From an uncultured Roseovarius sp. (GTDB taxonomy: Bacteria > Pseudomonadota > Alphaproteobacteria > Rhodobacterales > Rhodobacteraceae), in assembly GCF_947489715.1 (NCBI RefSeq), contig NZ_CANLER010000006.1, positions 241,421-305,420 on the forward strand: 64,000 nt of DNA, read 5' to 3'. The first letter of the stretch is position 1, and each line of letters begins with the position of its first letter. Shown piece by piece: positions 47,045-55,250 of the stretch. The notes below the pieces were generated by a model. It was given only the letters and a program-made list of their open reading frames with translations. It did not search any database and was not told where the DNA came from. A program made the translations under genes and the position numbers.

Positions 47045-47311
47045 CTAGTAAAAATTGGTCAGGTAGATGATGACGGCGACCAGACAGAAAGGAATGACGT
47101 AAACGCCCAGGATCAGCTTGCGCCGCAGTGAGCCGTCATATTCTTTCAAACCCTTCTCGACATAATCATCCAGATCGCCCTGCCGGCCCTCTTCCTCCCA
47201 CCAAAGCTTCAGTTTGCCGCGCCGGACCGAGCGGGAATAAAGCGACAGTGAAACATAGATCACAGTCAGAACGACGAAACCGATCACCAACAGACGGGCC
47301 AGTGCGATCAT
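47045..47311 (-). CDS. small two-TM membrane protein
   Basis: An 88-residue protein with a hydrophobic segment at each end (LLVIGFVVLTVIYVSLSLYSRS and RKLILGVYVIPFCLVAVIIYLTNF) and a charged middle (KLKLWWEEEGRQGDLDDYVEKGLKEYDGSL). It lies 3 bp after DUF6638 and 12 bp before DUF1523. I do not recognise the family. Confidence 0.82.
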   Translation of the reverse strand: MIALARLLVIGFVVLTVIYVSLSLYSRSVRRGKLKLWWEEEGRQGDLDDYVEKGLKEYDGSLRRKLILGVYVIPFCLVAVIIYLTNFY

Positions 47312-47314
47312 GGT

Positions 47315-48640
47315 CTACCTCCTCACCGCGCCCCAAGGCCCGACCCGTGCGATCAGATCATCCTCGGCCGGTACCGCCTCAAACCCGAACAGGGCTTTGC
47401 GGGTGCCTACCTTATCCATCTGGTATTCATTCACCAGAAAGTCGACCACAAACCCCTTCTTTTCTTCACTCCATGTGGCGTAGCGGTCATAGAATTGCGG
47501 TTTGTGGCAGATGAAAAGCTGGCGGATGTCTTTGGGGCTGAGTTCGCTGAGGAGCATGTTCACGAGATCCGCGTCGGGGTGATTGGCGGCGCGAAGGGTG
47601 TAGAAATAGGCCGGGCTGTCGGAGGTGATTCGCGGCCAAGGGCCACCGTTTTCGGCCCAGTTCACCAATGCGGCCAGCACATGAAACTCCTCGGGAAGGT
47701 CCTGTGCGTACTGCCGTGACAGACGCCGCATGTCGGTGCGCGACCGATCGCTGAGCGGGACGCCTTGCGCGGCCAGCGCGTCGACCAGAATGAAATCCAT
47801 TTTCTGACGCAGGATCGCGCCCGCATTGATACCCCGTGCCTTGGCGATAGGCTCCACTAAGTTATTGATTTCAAGAAACTTCGCGATCTGATTTCGCTGC
47901 CGCAGATGGAACGCGTATTTGATCGGCAGCCGGGTGAAATCCTCGGGCCGCCCACCGGTGATCAGGGCCGGATGTTCGACCGCCTGAAAGAGGTAGGTGC
48001 CGCCGAAATGGGCGGTCCAGAAATTGCGCTGATCAAAGCTCATTTCCTTGAGGTTGATGGGGTTGCGCACGACGTCGCCGGTCTCGTTCGCCAGGCCGAT
48101 CATCTCGGCGATCAGAACGTCATCGAACCAGGCGTCCTCTTCGTTGAGGAAACGGTTAACTTTGTCGTCCAGCGCATCGGCCTGTTTCAGCGCCCCACCG
48201 ACCGTATCGGCTTCGATCCGCACACGGCGGATATCGAACAAGCGCTGCGGATCGTCCATGGTATAAACGGAATTCAGCAACTCCCCGGCCATGGCGTCGC
48301 GCGCGGTGAGGGCGAAAAGAGCGGATTCGTTTTCGTCGATAAACTGCAGCAGGATGCCGCGCGAGGTTGAGAACTGACTGTTAAGCAAAGGTGCGTGTTT
48401 CTGATCGGTGGTGAGCAGGATGAACTGCCGGTTGACGCCCGCATGGTTGAGGTAGAGCGGATCGCCCAGCTCGTGCCCGATTTCGGGCGAGAATCCCGAA
48501 ATATCTATATAAAAATCAGTAAGTTGCGTGGTTTTACCGGTCAGGTGTTTCAGCGCACGATTATAGCGTTCGACCAGCGCGGGAGAGGCCACATGCACGA
48601 GGTTTCCGAACATCAGACCGGAGCGGATCAGCCGTTCCAT
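47315..48640 (-). CDS. DUF6638 protein
   Basis: A 441-residue cytoplasmic protein without membrane segments that I take to be DUF6638: MERLIRSGLMFGNLVHVASPALVERYNRALKHLTGKTT, FYIDISGFSPEIGHELGDPLYLNHAGVNRQFILLTTDQK and SRGILLQFIDENESALFALTARDAMAGELLNSVY. ATG 48640 lies 7 bp after GAAGG. The 11-bp iterated repeats are directly upstream. Biochemical role is unknown; gene position links it to the AAA+ ATPase. Confidence 0.85.
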   Translation of the reverse strand: MERLIRSGLMFGNLVHVASPALVERYNRALKHLTGKTTQLTDFYIDISGFSPEIGHELGDPLYLNHAGVNRQFILLTTDQKHAPLLNSQFSTSRGILLQFIDENESALFALTARDAMAGELLNSVYTMDDPQRLFDIRRVRIEADTVGGALKQADALDDKVNRFLNEEDAWFDDVLIAEMIGLANETGDVVRNPINLKEMSFDQRNFWTAHFGGTYLFQAVEHPALITGGRPEDFTRLPIKYAFHLRQRNQIAKFLEINNLVEPIAKARGINAGAILRQKMDFILVDALAAQGVPLSDRSRTDMRRLSRQYAQDLPEEFHVLAALVNWAENGGPWPRITSDSPAYFYTLRAANHPDADLVNMLLSELSPKDIRQLFICHKPQFYDRYATWSEEKKGFVVDFLVNEYQMDKVGTRKALFGFEAVPAEDDLIARVGPWGAVRR

Positions 48641-48666
48641 GGGGCACCTTCGGGGCAAAAACCAAT

Positions 48667-48719
48667 GTCGGTATAACGTCGGTATAACGTCGGTATTACG
48701 TCGGTATTTCTGTCGGTAT
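48667..48719. repeat. 11-bp-period GTCGGTAT repeats, copy 2
   Basis: GTCGGTAT (complement ATACCGAC) begins at 48667, 48678, 48689, 48700 and 48712: four steps of 11, 11, 11 and 12 bp. The block lies 27 bp upstream of the DUF6638 ATG and just after the thioredoxin-like gene. Copy 1 is at 2027-2067; both are followed by a nearly identical A[TC][CT]GGTTTTT segment on the ATACCGAC strand. Confidence 0.75.
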
Positions 48720-48737
48720 GGCGGCGTGGGACAGGAC

Positions 48738-49415
48738 TCATTGCGCGGCCTCCTTGATCCGGGAAAGCTCTGACGTGAGGCGAACACGGTCGTAGCCGCG
48801 GAACCAGTCATCGGTATCGCGGCGGGTCTCGACCCGTTCAGACACCAGTGCTGCGGCGAATTGGCCAGCGGCATCGACAGTGAAGATATAGGGCAGCCAG
48901 TTGCCGTAGCCTTCGGTGGCCCCGGCGGCGTCGAGCACGTCCCAGCCATCTGTCGCATAGCGGCTGTCGATATGCACCAACACGAAGTTCTCCGACACGA
49001 ACGCGGCCAGACCAGCGGCGGGGCCGGAGGGGTCAGTTTCGGCACGCTCATGGATGGTGGCGCTGTAACGCTCGATATCGTCCTCGTTCGAATAGGGGTG
49101 GGTGAAACTGCCATGCTCGCCCGTCACATAGGCGTGGAACACATGGCACCAGATGCACCATTCGGCCCCGTAAGAGACCAGAAGGGTTTTCCCCTGCCCC
49201 CGCGCTTTGCGCAGCGCCTTGTCAAAGATCGGCACCTGCGCGTGGCACTCGTCATAGAGCTTCGCCTTCCCGCCTCGACAGCCGTGGATGGGGGTTTGGG
49301 GGAGGGTTGTGAGGGTATCTTGCCCGGCACTGGCCTGTGGTGGTGCCAACAGAAGCACAGCGGCGATCAGCAGACATGCGCCCACGTAGCGGGCGGCGCG
49401 CAGACCACGCTGCAC
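48738..49415 (-). CDS. exported thioredoxin-fold protein
   Basis: A thioredoxin-like protein with the active-site motif AEWCIWCHVF (CxxC) after KTLLVSYG. A signal peptide GLRAARYVGACLLIAAVLLLAPPQASA suggests export. The start is GTG 49415, chosen from the signal peptide; the frame stays open upstream to 49697, but that part is low-complexity element sequence. The rest has no recognised domain. It sits in the AAA+ cluster and may keep cysteines of partner proteins reduced. Confidence 0.75.
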   Translation of the reverse strand: MQRGLRAARYVGACLLIAAVLLLAPPQASAGQDTLTTLPQTPIHGCRGGKAKLYDECHAQVPIFDKALRKARGQGKTLLVSYGAEWCIWCHVFHAYVTGEHGSFTHPYSNEDDIERYSATIHERAETDPSGPAAGLAAFVSENFVLVHIDSRYATDGWDVLDAAGATEGYGNWLPYIFTVDAAGQFAAALVSERVETRRDTDDWFRGYDRVRLTSELSRIKEAAQ

Positions 49416-49453
49416 CCTCGCATTGGGGAACCAGTTCGGCCTTGTCCCCGGCA

Positions 49454-49574
49454 CGGAATCAAGGCCGAAGGACGCCGTGCCAGCGCCTGCCCGTCCCAGC
49501 GGGCTGGCGCTTGGGTGAGGTTGGCGATGAAATCGTAGGGGCGGATGATTTGGCTGACATAAAGTGCCATGACG
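49454..49574. repeat. MITE-like dispersed element, copy 2
   Basis: This shares motifs in order and orientation with 12149-12352: CGGAATCAAGGCCG (49454-49467), GCCAG...GGGCTGGCG (49480-49508), ATAAAGTGC (49559-49567) and CATGACG. The copies differ by many substitutions. The rest of 49416-49698 holds this element and a remnant at 49644-49697, with no gene. Confidence 0.55.
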
Positions 49575-49643
49575 CAGCGTGGGATGCGCCACCCCACGGA
49601 CAGGCGCTGGCACGGCTTGTGCATCTGACCTGAAAAGAGACCA

Positions 49644-49697
49644 GCCGAGGCGCAGAAAATCACCAAGTATCATGCCGGATTTGATAAGGTGCTTCAT
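49644..49697 (-). pseudogene. DUF6638 N-terminus-like remnant
   Basis: The first 18 codons of this minus-strand frame read MKHLIKSGMILGDFLRLG, close to MERLIRSGLMFGNLVHVA at the start of the DUF6638 gene 47315-48640. The frame then runs into the dispersed element and on into the thioredoxin-like gene. It may be a broken duplicate of the DUF6638 5' end. Confidence 0.35.
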
Positions 49698-49698
49698 G

Positions 49699-50628
49699 TT
49701 ACACTGTACTAAACCAATCAGGGTCTATTTTAACACTTTCAACCATTTCCGTTGAAACGCCGAGTCCATTCACTTTCAAAAGTTCACAAAGTCGTCTTCC
49801 ATCAATAAGATCGATGGCTGTCGCCCCGTCCCGCGTTGCCTCTTCATTTGCCTGCGCGGTGTAGTGTCCGGTTGTAATGAATAGACCTTTGTCTGCGCGG
49901 CCCTGCATAGCGCCACGAAAGTCACGAATTTCACCGGCCGAAACTCCTCCCGTGTAACGCTTGCATTGGAAATAGACTTGGAAGGACACAAGATTAACTC
50001 TCAATACGCCAACCCCATCAATTCCACCGTCTCCAGACTTGCCTCTTACTTCGACCTTCGTGAAACCTGACTCTCGCAAAAGTCGCTGCGCTAGTCTTTC
50101 AAATGCCGATGGATCCATCTTTCGAAGTACTGAAAGCAATTTGTCTTCCCAATCTACTTCAGCTTCGTTGACTGAGTCAGCTGTTGTGTCGCCCGATACG
50201 TCAATCGCTTGCACACCGGCATTTGGCTCGGACTTGTTAGATTTTGCCAACCGTTTCAGCCGCGCTCTTTCCTTCTCCTCTTCAACGACTTGTTCATAAA
50301 TTTTTTGCGTTTGACTATAAGATTCAATTGAAGAGCCGATAAGCGTAAGCGCCCAAACTCCACGACTTGAGTTTTCCAAAGCACCGCCGCGTTTAAGGTA
50401 GGTACGCGCCCACGCGAGATAATAATTCAACCGTGGCGTGCCTGGGTTGTTGACCATCTCGAATGATTGTTCGTGTTCTGAAACCTCTTCAATTTCGACG
50501 ACCTTTTCATCTAGCTCAGCTATTGACGCCGAGCCTCCTAGCTCCTTCAACGCCATAATTGTTGCTAGCATCATGCCGGGCGCATCAGGAAACCCGGACT
50601 CTTCGATAGTAAAGTTTCTAGCCATCAT
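49699..50628 (-). CDS. Mrr-like restriction endonuclease
   Basis: A 309-residue nuclease. The N-terminal Mrr helical domain covers about 1-110 (FPDAPGMMLATIMALKELGG ... LNYYLAWARTYLKRGGALENSSRGVWALTLIGSS), then a linker and the catalytic Mrr domain (FERLAQRLLRESGFTKVEVRGKSGDGGIDGVGVL, QVYFQCKRY). The D/Q-x-K motif is intact. It is visibly AT-richer than neighbours and overlaps the AAA+ gene stop by 4 bp. Mrr cuts methylated foreign DNA in relatives. Confidence 0.88.
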   Translation of the reverse strand: MMARNFTIEESGFPDAPGMMLATIMALKELGGSASIAELDEKVVEIEEVSEHEQSFEMVNNPGTPRLNYYLAWARTYLKRGGALENSSRGVWALTLIGSSIESYSQTQKIYEQVVEEEKERARLKRLAKSNKSEPNAGVQAIDVSGDTTADSVNEAEVDWEDKLLSVLRKMDPSAFERLAQRLLRESGFTKVEVRGKSGDGGIDGVGVLRVNLVSFQVYFQCKRYTGGVSAGEIRDFRGAMQGRADKGLFITTGHYTAQANEEATRDGATAIDLIDGRRLCELLKVNGLGVSTEMVESVKIDPDWFSTV

Positions 50629-52559
50629 CTCTTCCCCTCCAGATATCGCCGTTTCGCCTCTTCCATACGACCCATATCGCGGACGGCGTTCTCGATTGCC
50701 ACCTCGTCGGATTTGTCGGCGTAGCGGAATTCTGAATCGGCGTAGCGGTTGATTTCCTGGATCACCATTTCCACCGTGATCGGCTGGCGCAGGTCTTCGA
50801 TCATCGCCTTTTTCGTATCGTAATCCTTGAAGAGGAAGAGGTCAGGGTTTTCCATCCATTCATCGGGCAGTTCGAAATCCATCGCGCGGACCTTGACCGC
50901 GTCGGTGATGTTCTTGATGGCGCGGCCGGTGAAGCGCGGGTCGGCTTCTTGGATGCCTTTCAGATAGGTGCCCAGCTTGGCAATGGTGTCGAGCTTGCCG
51001 ATTTTCCTGTCGACTTCCTCGTAGACCCGCAAAAGGCCATCTTCATGGGGTTTCGAGTGCGACGCAAAGGACGCGGCGACGGCTTTCTTGATCTCCTGTG
51101 CGGCGAAAACCTCGTGCTCGCCCAGCGGGATGTCGTGGTTCTTGCCCATCAGCAGGTAGAGGATGTCGATATAGTCGTCGCGGGTGATCGGGCCGTCGAC
51201 AAGGAAGCGCGCGCCGGCGCGTTGGCGCAGGGCATCGTCGACATTCTCGGGGTAGTTCGAGAACATGCCAAAGGTGCAGTTGCCGCGCACGACGGTGTTG
51301 GCGCCCGCAAAGCTTTCCATCAGCACGGCGGTGATTTCGAGTTGGCCCGCGGAGGATTGACGGTCGCCGCGCTTGCCCGCCAGCTGGTCGATATCGTCGA
51401 TGGTACCGAAGCCGATGACGGTCGGGTCAATCACATTATTGATGAAGGCCTTGGCGTTCTGGGCGGATTTGCCCTGGTAGCTGTCGATGCTTTCGGTACT
51501 CAGGTTCTGGTAGCGGAACGGGAAGCCCGCGTTCTGACAATAGCCCTGAATGAGCCCCGCCATCATCTGGATCAGCGTGGTCTTGCCGGTGCCGGGCTTG
51601 CCGTCACCCATGAAGGTGAAGATGAAGCCGCCAAGTTCGGCGAAGGGGTTGAGGCGGCGATCGAAATCATAGGCCATCAGCATCTTGGCCAGCTTCATCG
51701 CCTGGTATTTGGCGATGTGGTTGCCGACGACCTCGTGCGGCTGCTTGAAGGTCATGGTGAGGGTCGAGGATTTGCCCTTGGTGCTGGCCTCGAAGCCGTG
51801 GATCGTCAGGTCATCAGCCTCGATCCGCCAGCTGGCCTGGGTGAAGGGGGCAACGCGGCCGGCATTCTGGGCGCGCAGGGTGATCTTTTCCATCAACTGT
51901 TCGGCGAAACCAGTGGTGGTGGCGATCAGGCGGGCGTCGTCGCTGGCATGTGTGGTCAGGTTCTGGTCCAGCTCCCAAAGCGCGCCGTGCAGGGCAAGCT
52001 GGGCGTTGTCGGTCAGAATCTCTTCAACCTCGCCGACCTCAACCGTGATTTCGCTGCCATGCGGGCCCAGCAGATACGCGGTGGCGTTGGCAAAGACATG
52101 GACCACGGCCAGCGCCTCGGTCGCCATGAGTTCGGTGAATTCGGTCTTGCGGTCGGCGGGCAGCGACCCGGCAAGATTGGCGCGGCGCAGGTCGGCAAGA
52201 CCGGTCGCCTCGGCATAGGTTTCGCCCACCGCCAGCGCAATGGCGAGCGCCCTCCGCAGGGCATGCATCAGCGTCGCCTGCAGGGGCGAGGTCAGCGGGT
52301 CATCGCCGTCGGCGCTGCTGATCCGGTCAATCAGGTGCACGCCTTCGGGCCGCGCGGTGGAGCGGGTGACAAGGCCGGGCGTTGTGGTACGGAAACGGCG
52401 GCGGGTGCCGATGCCGGTTGAGCGTTCTTCCCGCGGGGCCTCGGCGGGTTTGGCGATGCGCGGCGTGTGGTCGAACCCGTCCAGCATGGCCACGGCGGCG
52501 GGGTAATGCTTGGCGATGTCGTCCTCGCGCAGTTCCATCGTGTCGGCGGTCAGGCTCAT
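50625..52559 (-). CDS. AAA+ ATPase of uncharacterised cluster
   Basis: A 644-residue protein with a long N-terminal region and an AAA+ domain: Walker A GDGKPGTGKTT (about 318-328), Walker B-like VIGFGTIDDID (381-391), sensor-1 region TFGMFSNYPE and an Arg-finger-like DALRQRAGARFLVDGP (442-457). The N-terminal half is partly helical (ALRRALAIALAVGETYAEA). It may remodel or load partner proteins of the same cluster. Next upstream gene ends 76 bp before. Confidence 0.88.
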   Translation of the reverse strand: MSLTADTMELREDDIAKHYPAAVAMLDGFDHTPRIAKPAEAPREERSTGIGTRRRFRTTTPGLVTRSTARPEGVHLIDRISSADGDDPLTSPLQATLMHALRRALAIALAVGETYAEATGLADLRRANLAGSLPADRKTEFTELMATEALAVVHVFANATAYLLGPHGSEITVEVGEVEEILTDNAQLALHGALWELDQNLTTHASDDARLIATTTGFAEQLMEKITLRAQNAGRVAPFTQASWRIEADDLTIHGFEASTKGKSSTLTMTFKQPHEVVGNHIAKYQAMKLAKMLMAYDFDRRLNPFAELGGFIFTFMGDGKPGTGKTTLIQMMAGLIQGYCQNAGFPFRYQNLSTESIDSYQGKSAQNAKAFINNVIDPTVIGFGTIDDIDQLAGKRGDRQSSAGQLEITAVLMESFAGANTVVRGNCTFGMFSNYPENVDDALRQRAGARFLVDGPITRDDYIDILYLLMGKNHDIPLGEHEVFAAQEIKKAVAASFASHSKPHEDGLLRVYEEVDRKIGKLDTIAKLGTYLKGIQEADPRFTGRAIKNITDAVKVRAMDFELPDEWMENPDLFLFKDYDTKKAMIEDLRQPITVEMVIQEINRYADSEFRYADKSDEVAIENAVRDMGRMEEAKRRYLEGKR

Positions 52560-52634
52560 GTTCTTCTCCGTATCGGCAGGTCAGAAGCCCACCTAGAAAT
52601 TTCTCCGTAGGCCGGGGTTCAGCCCGGCACCCGT

Positions 52635-53765
52635 TCAATATCGCAGCACGCGCCCGCCCGGGCTGACCACGTATTTCACTACGCTGGCAAAGCCCGGCGG
52701 GTTGCGTTCGGCCAGCACCTGGTAGGGGCGTTCGGGCAGGATGATGGCGCGTTCGGTGCGGGTGGCGCCGGTATCGACCCCGCGACCCGAGAAGGGATCG
52801 AGCGCAAAGACCTCGCGTTCGACGGTGCCGAACCAGCCGGAACGCTCCTCTTGCACACGCTCGCTTTCCAGCACCTCGTCGGTCCAGGCCAGCGCCCAGT
52901 CCTGCCCTTCGGGTGCGCGCGCCTCGGCAAGAACATCGCGCAGCGGACCGGACTGGCGAGTGTAGGTGTGGGAATACATCGGACCCAGATGCAGGCGGCG
53001 CAGGCGTTTGGGGTGCAGATCGTCGAACGCCTCGTCAAATCCTTTGGCGATCGTCAGGAGTTTCAGCCCGCCAAGTGACTGCGCCATCAGGTGCGCCTGC
53101 ACCTCGGGCCAACGGTGCTGATCGCGGGCAAGGGGGGTGCCGCCGTCATCCTCGACCTCCATCAGGTAGATCGTCGGCAGGTTGACCTGACTGTCATAGG
53201 TGGCCCAGTGAACCAGGTAGCGACGGCGGTCATCGAGCCCTTCGAGCCAGACGATCTGCGGATCATTCTGCGCCCAGAAGAGATGGCCGCGCTGCAACTC
53301 TTCGTAGTATAACCGTTGCGACAAGGCGAATTGCAGGCGCGTCGGAATTTGCCGCTCGCCGATAATCTGATTGACCATCTGTTTCTTCAGCGTCTCAGGC
53401 CCCGGCATGTTCGACAGATGCTTGCCGGCCTGCTGCGCATCGTTGGCCATGACCAGCAGTTCGTTGAAAACCGGAAACCCGCTTTCCAGCGTGTCCATCG
53501 TCAACGCGCCAGTGCCATGCACCTTGTCGCGCCCCGCTAAAAGATATTTCATAGAAAGCGCGCGGAACGTATAGCTGAGGCCCTGCACGTAACCGGTGAG
53601 GATTTCGACCTCGTTCTTGGTCAGATCACCCGCCCCTTGCATCACCGCCGCCACGCGGGTCAGATATCCGGTGATCCGGTCGAACTTGCGGAAGTACCGA
53701 CGGCTGGCGAAAAGGTCGGTCAGACCGGCGTGATCCTTTTGCAGATCAACATGTTCAGCCGCCAC
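52635..53765 (-). CDS. hypothetical protein in AAA+ cluster
   Basis: A 376-residue cytoplasmic protein that I do not recognise. It starts VAAEHVDLQKDHAGLTDLFASRRYFRKFDRITGYLTRVAAVMQGAG and has a second part (FWAQNDPQIVWLEGLDDRRRYLVHWATYDSQVNLPTIYLMEVEDDGG) resembling a beta-rich fold, ending GFASVVKYVVSPGGRVLRY. GTG 53765 has GGAGGAG 6 bp upstream and overlaps the small-protein end by 11 bp. ATG 53792 would be an alternative. Confidence 0.8.
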   Translation of the reverse strand: MAAEHVDLQKDHAGLTDLFASRRYFRKFDRITGYLTRVAAVMQGAGDLTKNEVEILTGYVQGLSYTFRALSMKYLLAGRDKVHGTGALTMDTLESGFPVFNELLVMANDAQQAGKHLSNMPGPETLKKQMVNQIIGERQIPTRLQFALSQRLYYEELQRGHLFWAQNDPQIVWLEGLDDRRRYLVHWATYDSQVNLPTIYLMEVEDDGGTPLARDQHRWPEVQAHLMAQSLGGLKLLTIAKGFDEAFDDLHPKRLRRLHLGPMYSHTYTRQSGPLRDVLAEARAPEGQDWALAWTDEVLESERVQEERSGWFGTVEREVFALDPFSGRGVDTGATRTERAIILPERPYQVLAERNPPGFASVVKYVVSPGGRVLRY

Positions 53766-54015
53766 TGCTGTCTCCTCCGCCACCACCACCATAATGACTG
53801 CCTTCGTAAAGACCCGGCTGTGCTGCCCTTGCGGTTTCGTCACGCGTCGCGGGCATCGCCTTGTCCCATGTGGCCCATATCAGGCCCGCAAGGCCCGATA
53901 CCCAAAACGCAGCCTGCACCGACCAGTCCCAATCCAGTTTCGCGGACAGCAGGGCGCAGATCAGGCACAAAGCAGTGAGCACCCCCAAAAGTTTTTTGAA
54001 AAGGCGCCGCTGCAT
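53755..54015 (-). CDS. small membrane protein with Gly-rich tail
   Basis: An 86-residue protein with two hydrophobic segments (LGVLTALCLICALLSAKL and VQAAFWVSGLAGLIWATW) and a C-terminal HYGGGGGGDSSGG tail. It overlaps the coiled-coil gene by one base (TGATG). Not recognised; the two-TM plus Gly tail could anchor the coiled-coil protein. Confidence 0.8.
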   Translation of the reverse strand: MQRRLFKKLLGVLTALCLICALLSAKLDWDWSVQAAFWVSGLAGLIWATWDKAMPATRDETARAAQPGLYEGSHYGGGGGGDSSGG

Positions 54016-55091
54016 CAGGCCCCGTAAAGGTTCTTGTCGTGTTTCTCGATGATCTGGGCGAAGCGGCGGGCGAAGCGTTCGTCGGCCTTGGCCTTGGCTT
54101 CCAGCACATCGCGGGCAAAGACCATGTGATCCTCGTGCGCTTCCAGCATGTCGGCCATCTTCTGATTGGTGGCAGCACCTATGCCGGCCATGGCGCTCTG
54201 CGCCTCCTGATCGGTTTCGACGCCGATTTCGTTGATCCGGTGCGCCACGTCCTGCTGCTGGGCGGTTTTCAGCGATTTGGTCAGGGCATCATACAGAACA
54301 ACCCGCTGCTTGGTGTCGGTCTGAAGCTTGTTGATCAGCACCATCTGCGTCGCTGCCTGATTTTGCAGGCTATCAATCCAGGTCTTGCCCTTTTCGATAT
54401 AGCGTTCGAGCGTTTGCGACTTGGCAAGCTTGACCTGCTCATCCTGAACCATTGCATTATACTTGGTGTTCAGGTCGGCAAGCTCGGTCTCCAGCTTGGT
54501 CCGCGCGGCGGCGTCCGTTTCGTTGGCGATCTTGTTTTCCAGCGTGATGATCTCGGGGTCCATCGCCTGTATGTCTTTGCGCAGGGTTTCCAGATCGCCC
54601 ACGGTGAGTTCGCGTTCATCCAGCGTTTCGGTCAGATTATCCTCGACCTTGGTCTTTTGCTCTTCGAGCATGGTCAACTGGCCCTGAAGCAACTGCACGA
54701 TCACGTCGGATTTCGAGATCAGATCCTGCAACTTGTCGTCAATCGTGGCCTCGCGCACCCGGTCCTGCCGCATGCTGTCGGATTTGGCGCTGCTGAAGAT
54801 GCCGACAAAGCTTTCCCAGCCGGTCTTGTTGCGCATCTCGTCGAAATCCTTGGAGAACGCGGCGGTGATGTCATCAAGGCCCATGATCAACTCGGCGATG
54901 TTGGCATTCATCACCTCGGTATGGGCGTGCACGTCTTCGAGAGTGGCATTCTCGATGTCCAGCAGGGCATCCTCGCCGCCCTTGATCTTGGCGCGCGCGG
55001 AATCGATTTTACTGGTCAGTTCGGCGATTTTCGCCTGCGCTTCGCTTACCTGAGCCTGCGATTCACGTACCTGCGCATCAAGATCGGCCAT
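54015..55091 (-). CDS. long coiled-coil protein
   Basis: A 358-residue acidic, almost fully helical protein (VRESQAQVSEAQAKIAELTSKIDSARAKIKGGEDALLDIENATLEDVHAHTEVMNANIAELIMGLDDITAAF, later LEEQKTKVEDNLTETLDERELTVGDLETLRKDI). No catalytic motif or membrane segment. It heads the minus-strand cluster after GGGGGAACAGGC-ATG and overlaps the next gene. The fold resembles PspA/TelA-like coiled coils only in general shape. Confidence 0.82.
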   Translation of the reverse strand: MADLDAQVRESQAQVSEAQAKIAELTSKIDSARAKIKGGEDALLDIENATLEDVHAHTEVMNANIAELIMGLDDITAAFSKDFDEMRNKTGWESFVGIFSSAKSDSMRQDRVREATIDDKLQDLISKSDVIVQLLQGQLTMLEEQKTKVEDNLTETLDERELTVGDLETLRKDIQAMDPEIITLENKIANETDAAARTKLETELADLNTKYNAMVQDEQVKLAKSQTLERYIEKGKTWIDSLQNQAATQMVLINKLQTDTKQRVVLYDALTKSLKTAQQQDVAHRINEIGVETDQEAQSAMAGIGAATNQKMADMLEAHEDHMVFARDVLEAKAKADERFARRFAQIIEKHDKNLYGA

Positions 55092-55250
55092 GCCTGTTCC
55101 CCCTGTTCACGAATGTTGTTTGTTGAGCTTTATATATGGGTATTTGCCCGGAGTTTAAGCATATTTCGCGAAAAGAATACGACGAAAACGTGTTTTTTGC
55201 AGCGTTTTAAACAGCTTGGGATGGTTCCGATGCATTGCCGCAGATCACCG

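Noticed and set aside
48738..49697. a single 319-residue protein starting at 49697
   Set aside because: The first 94 codons run through the dispersed element and show no coding-like composition; the signal peptide starts near 49415.
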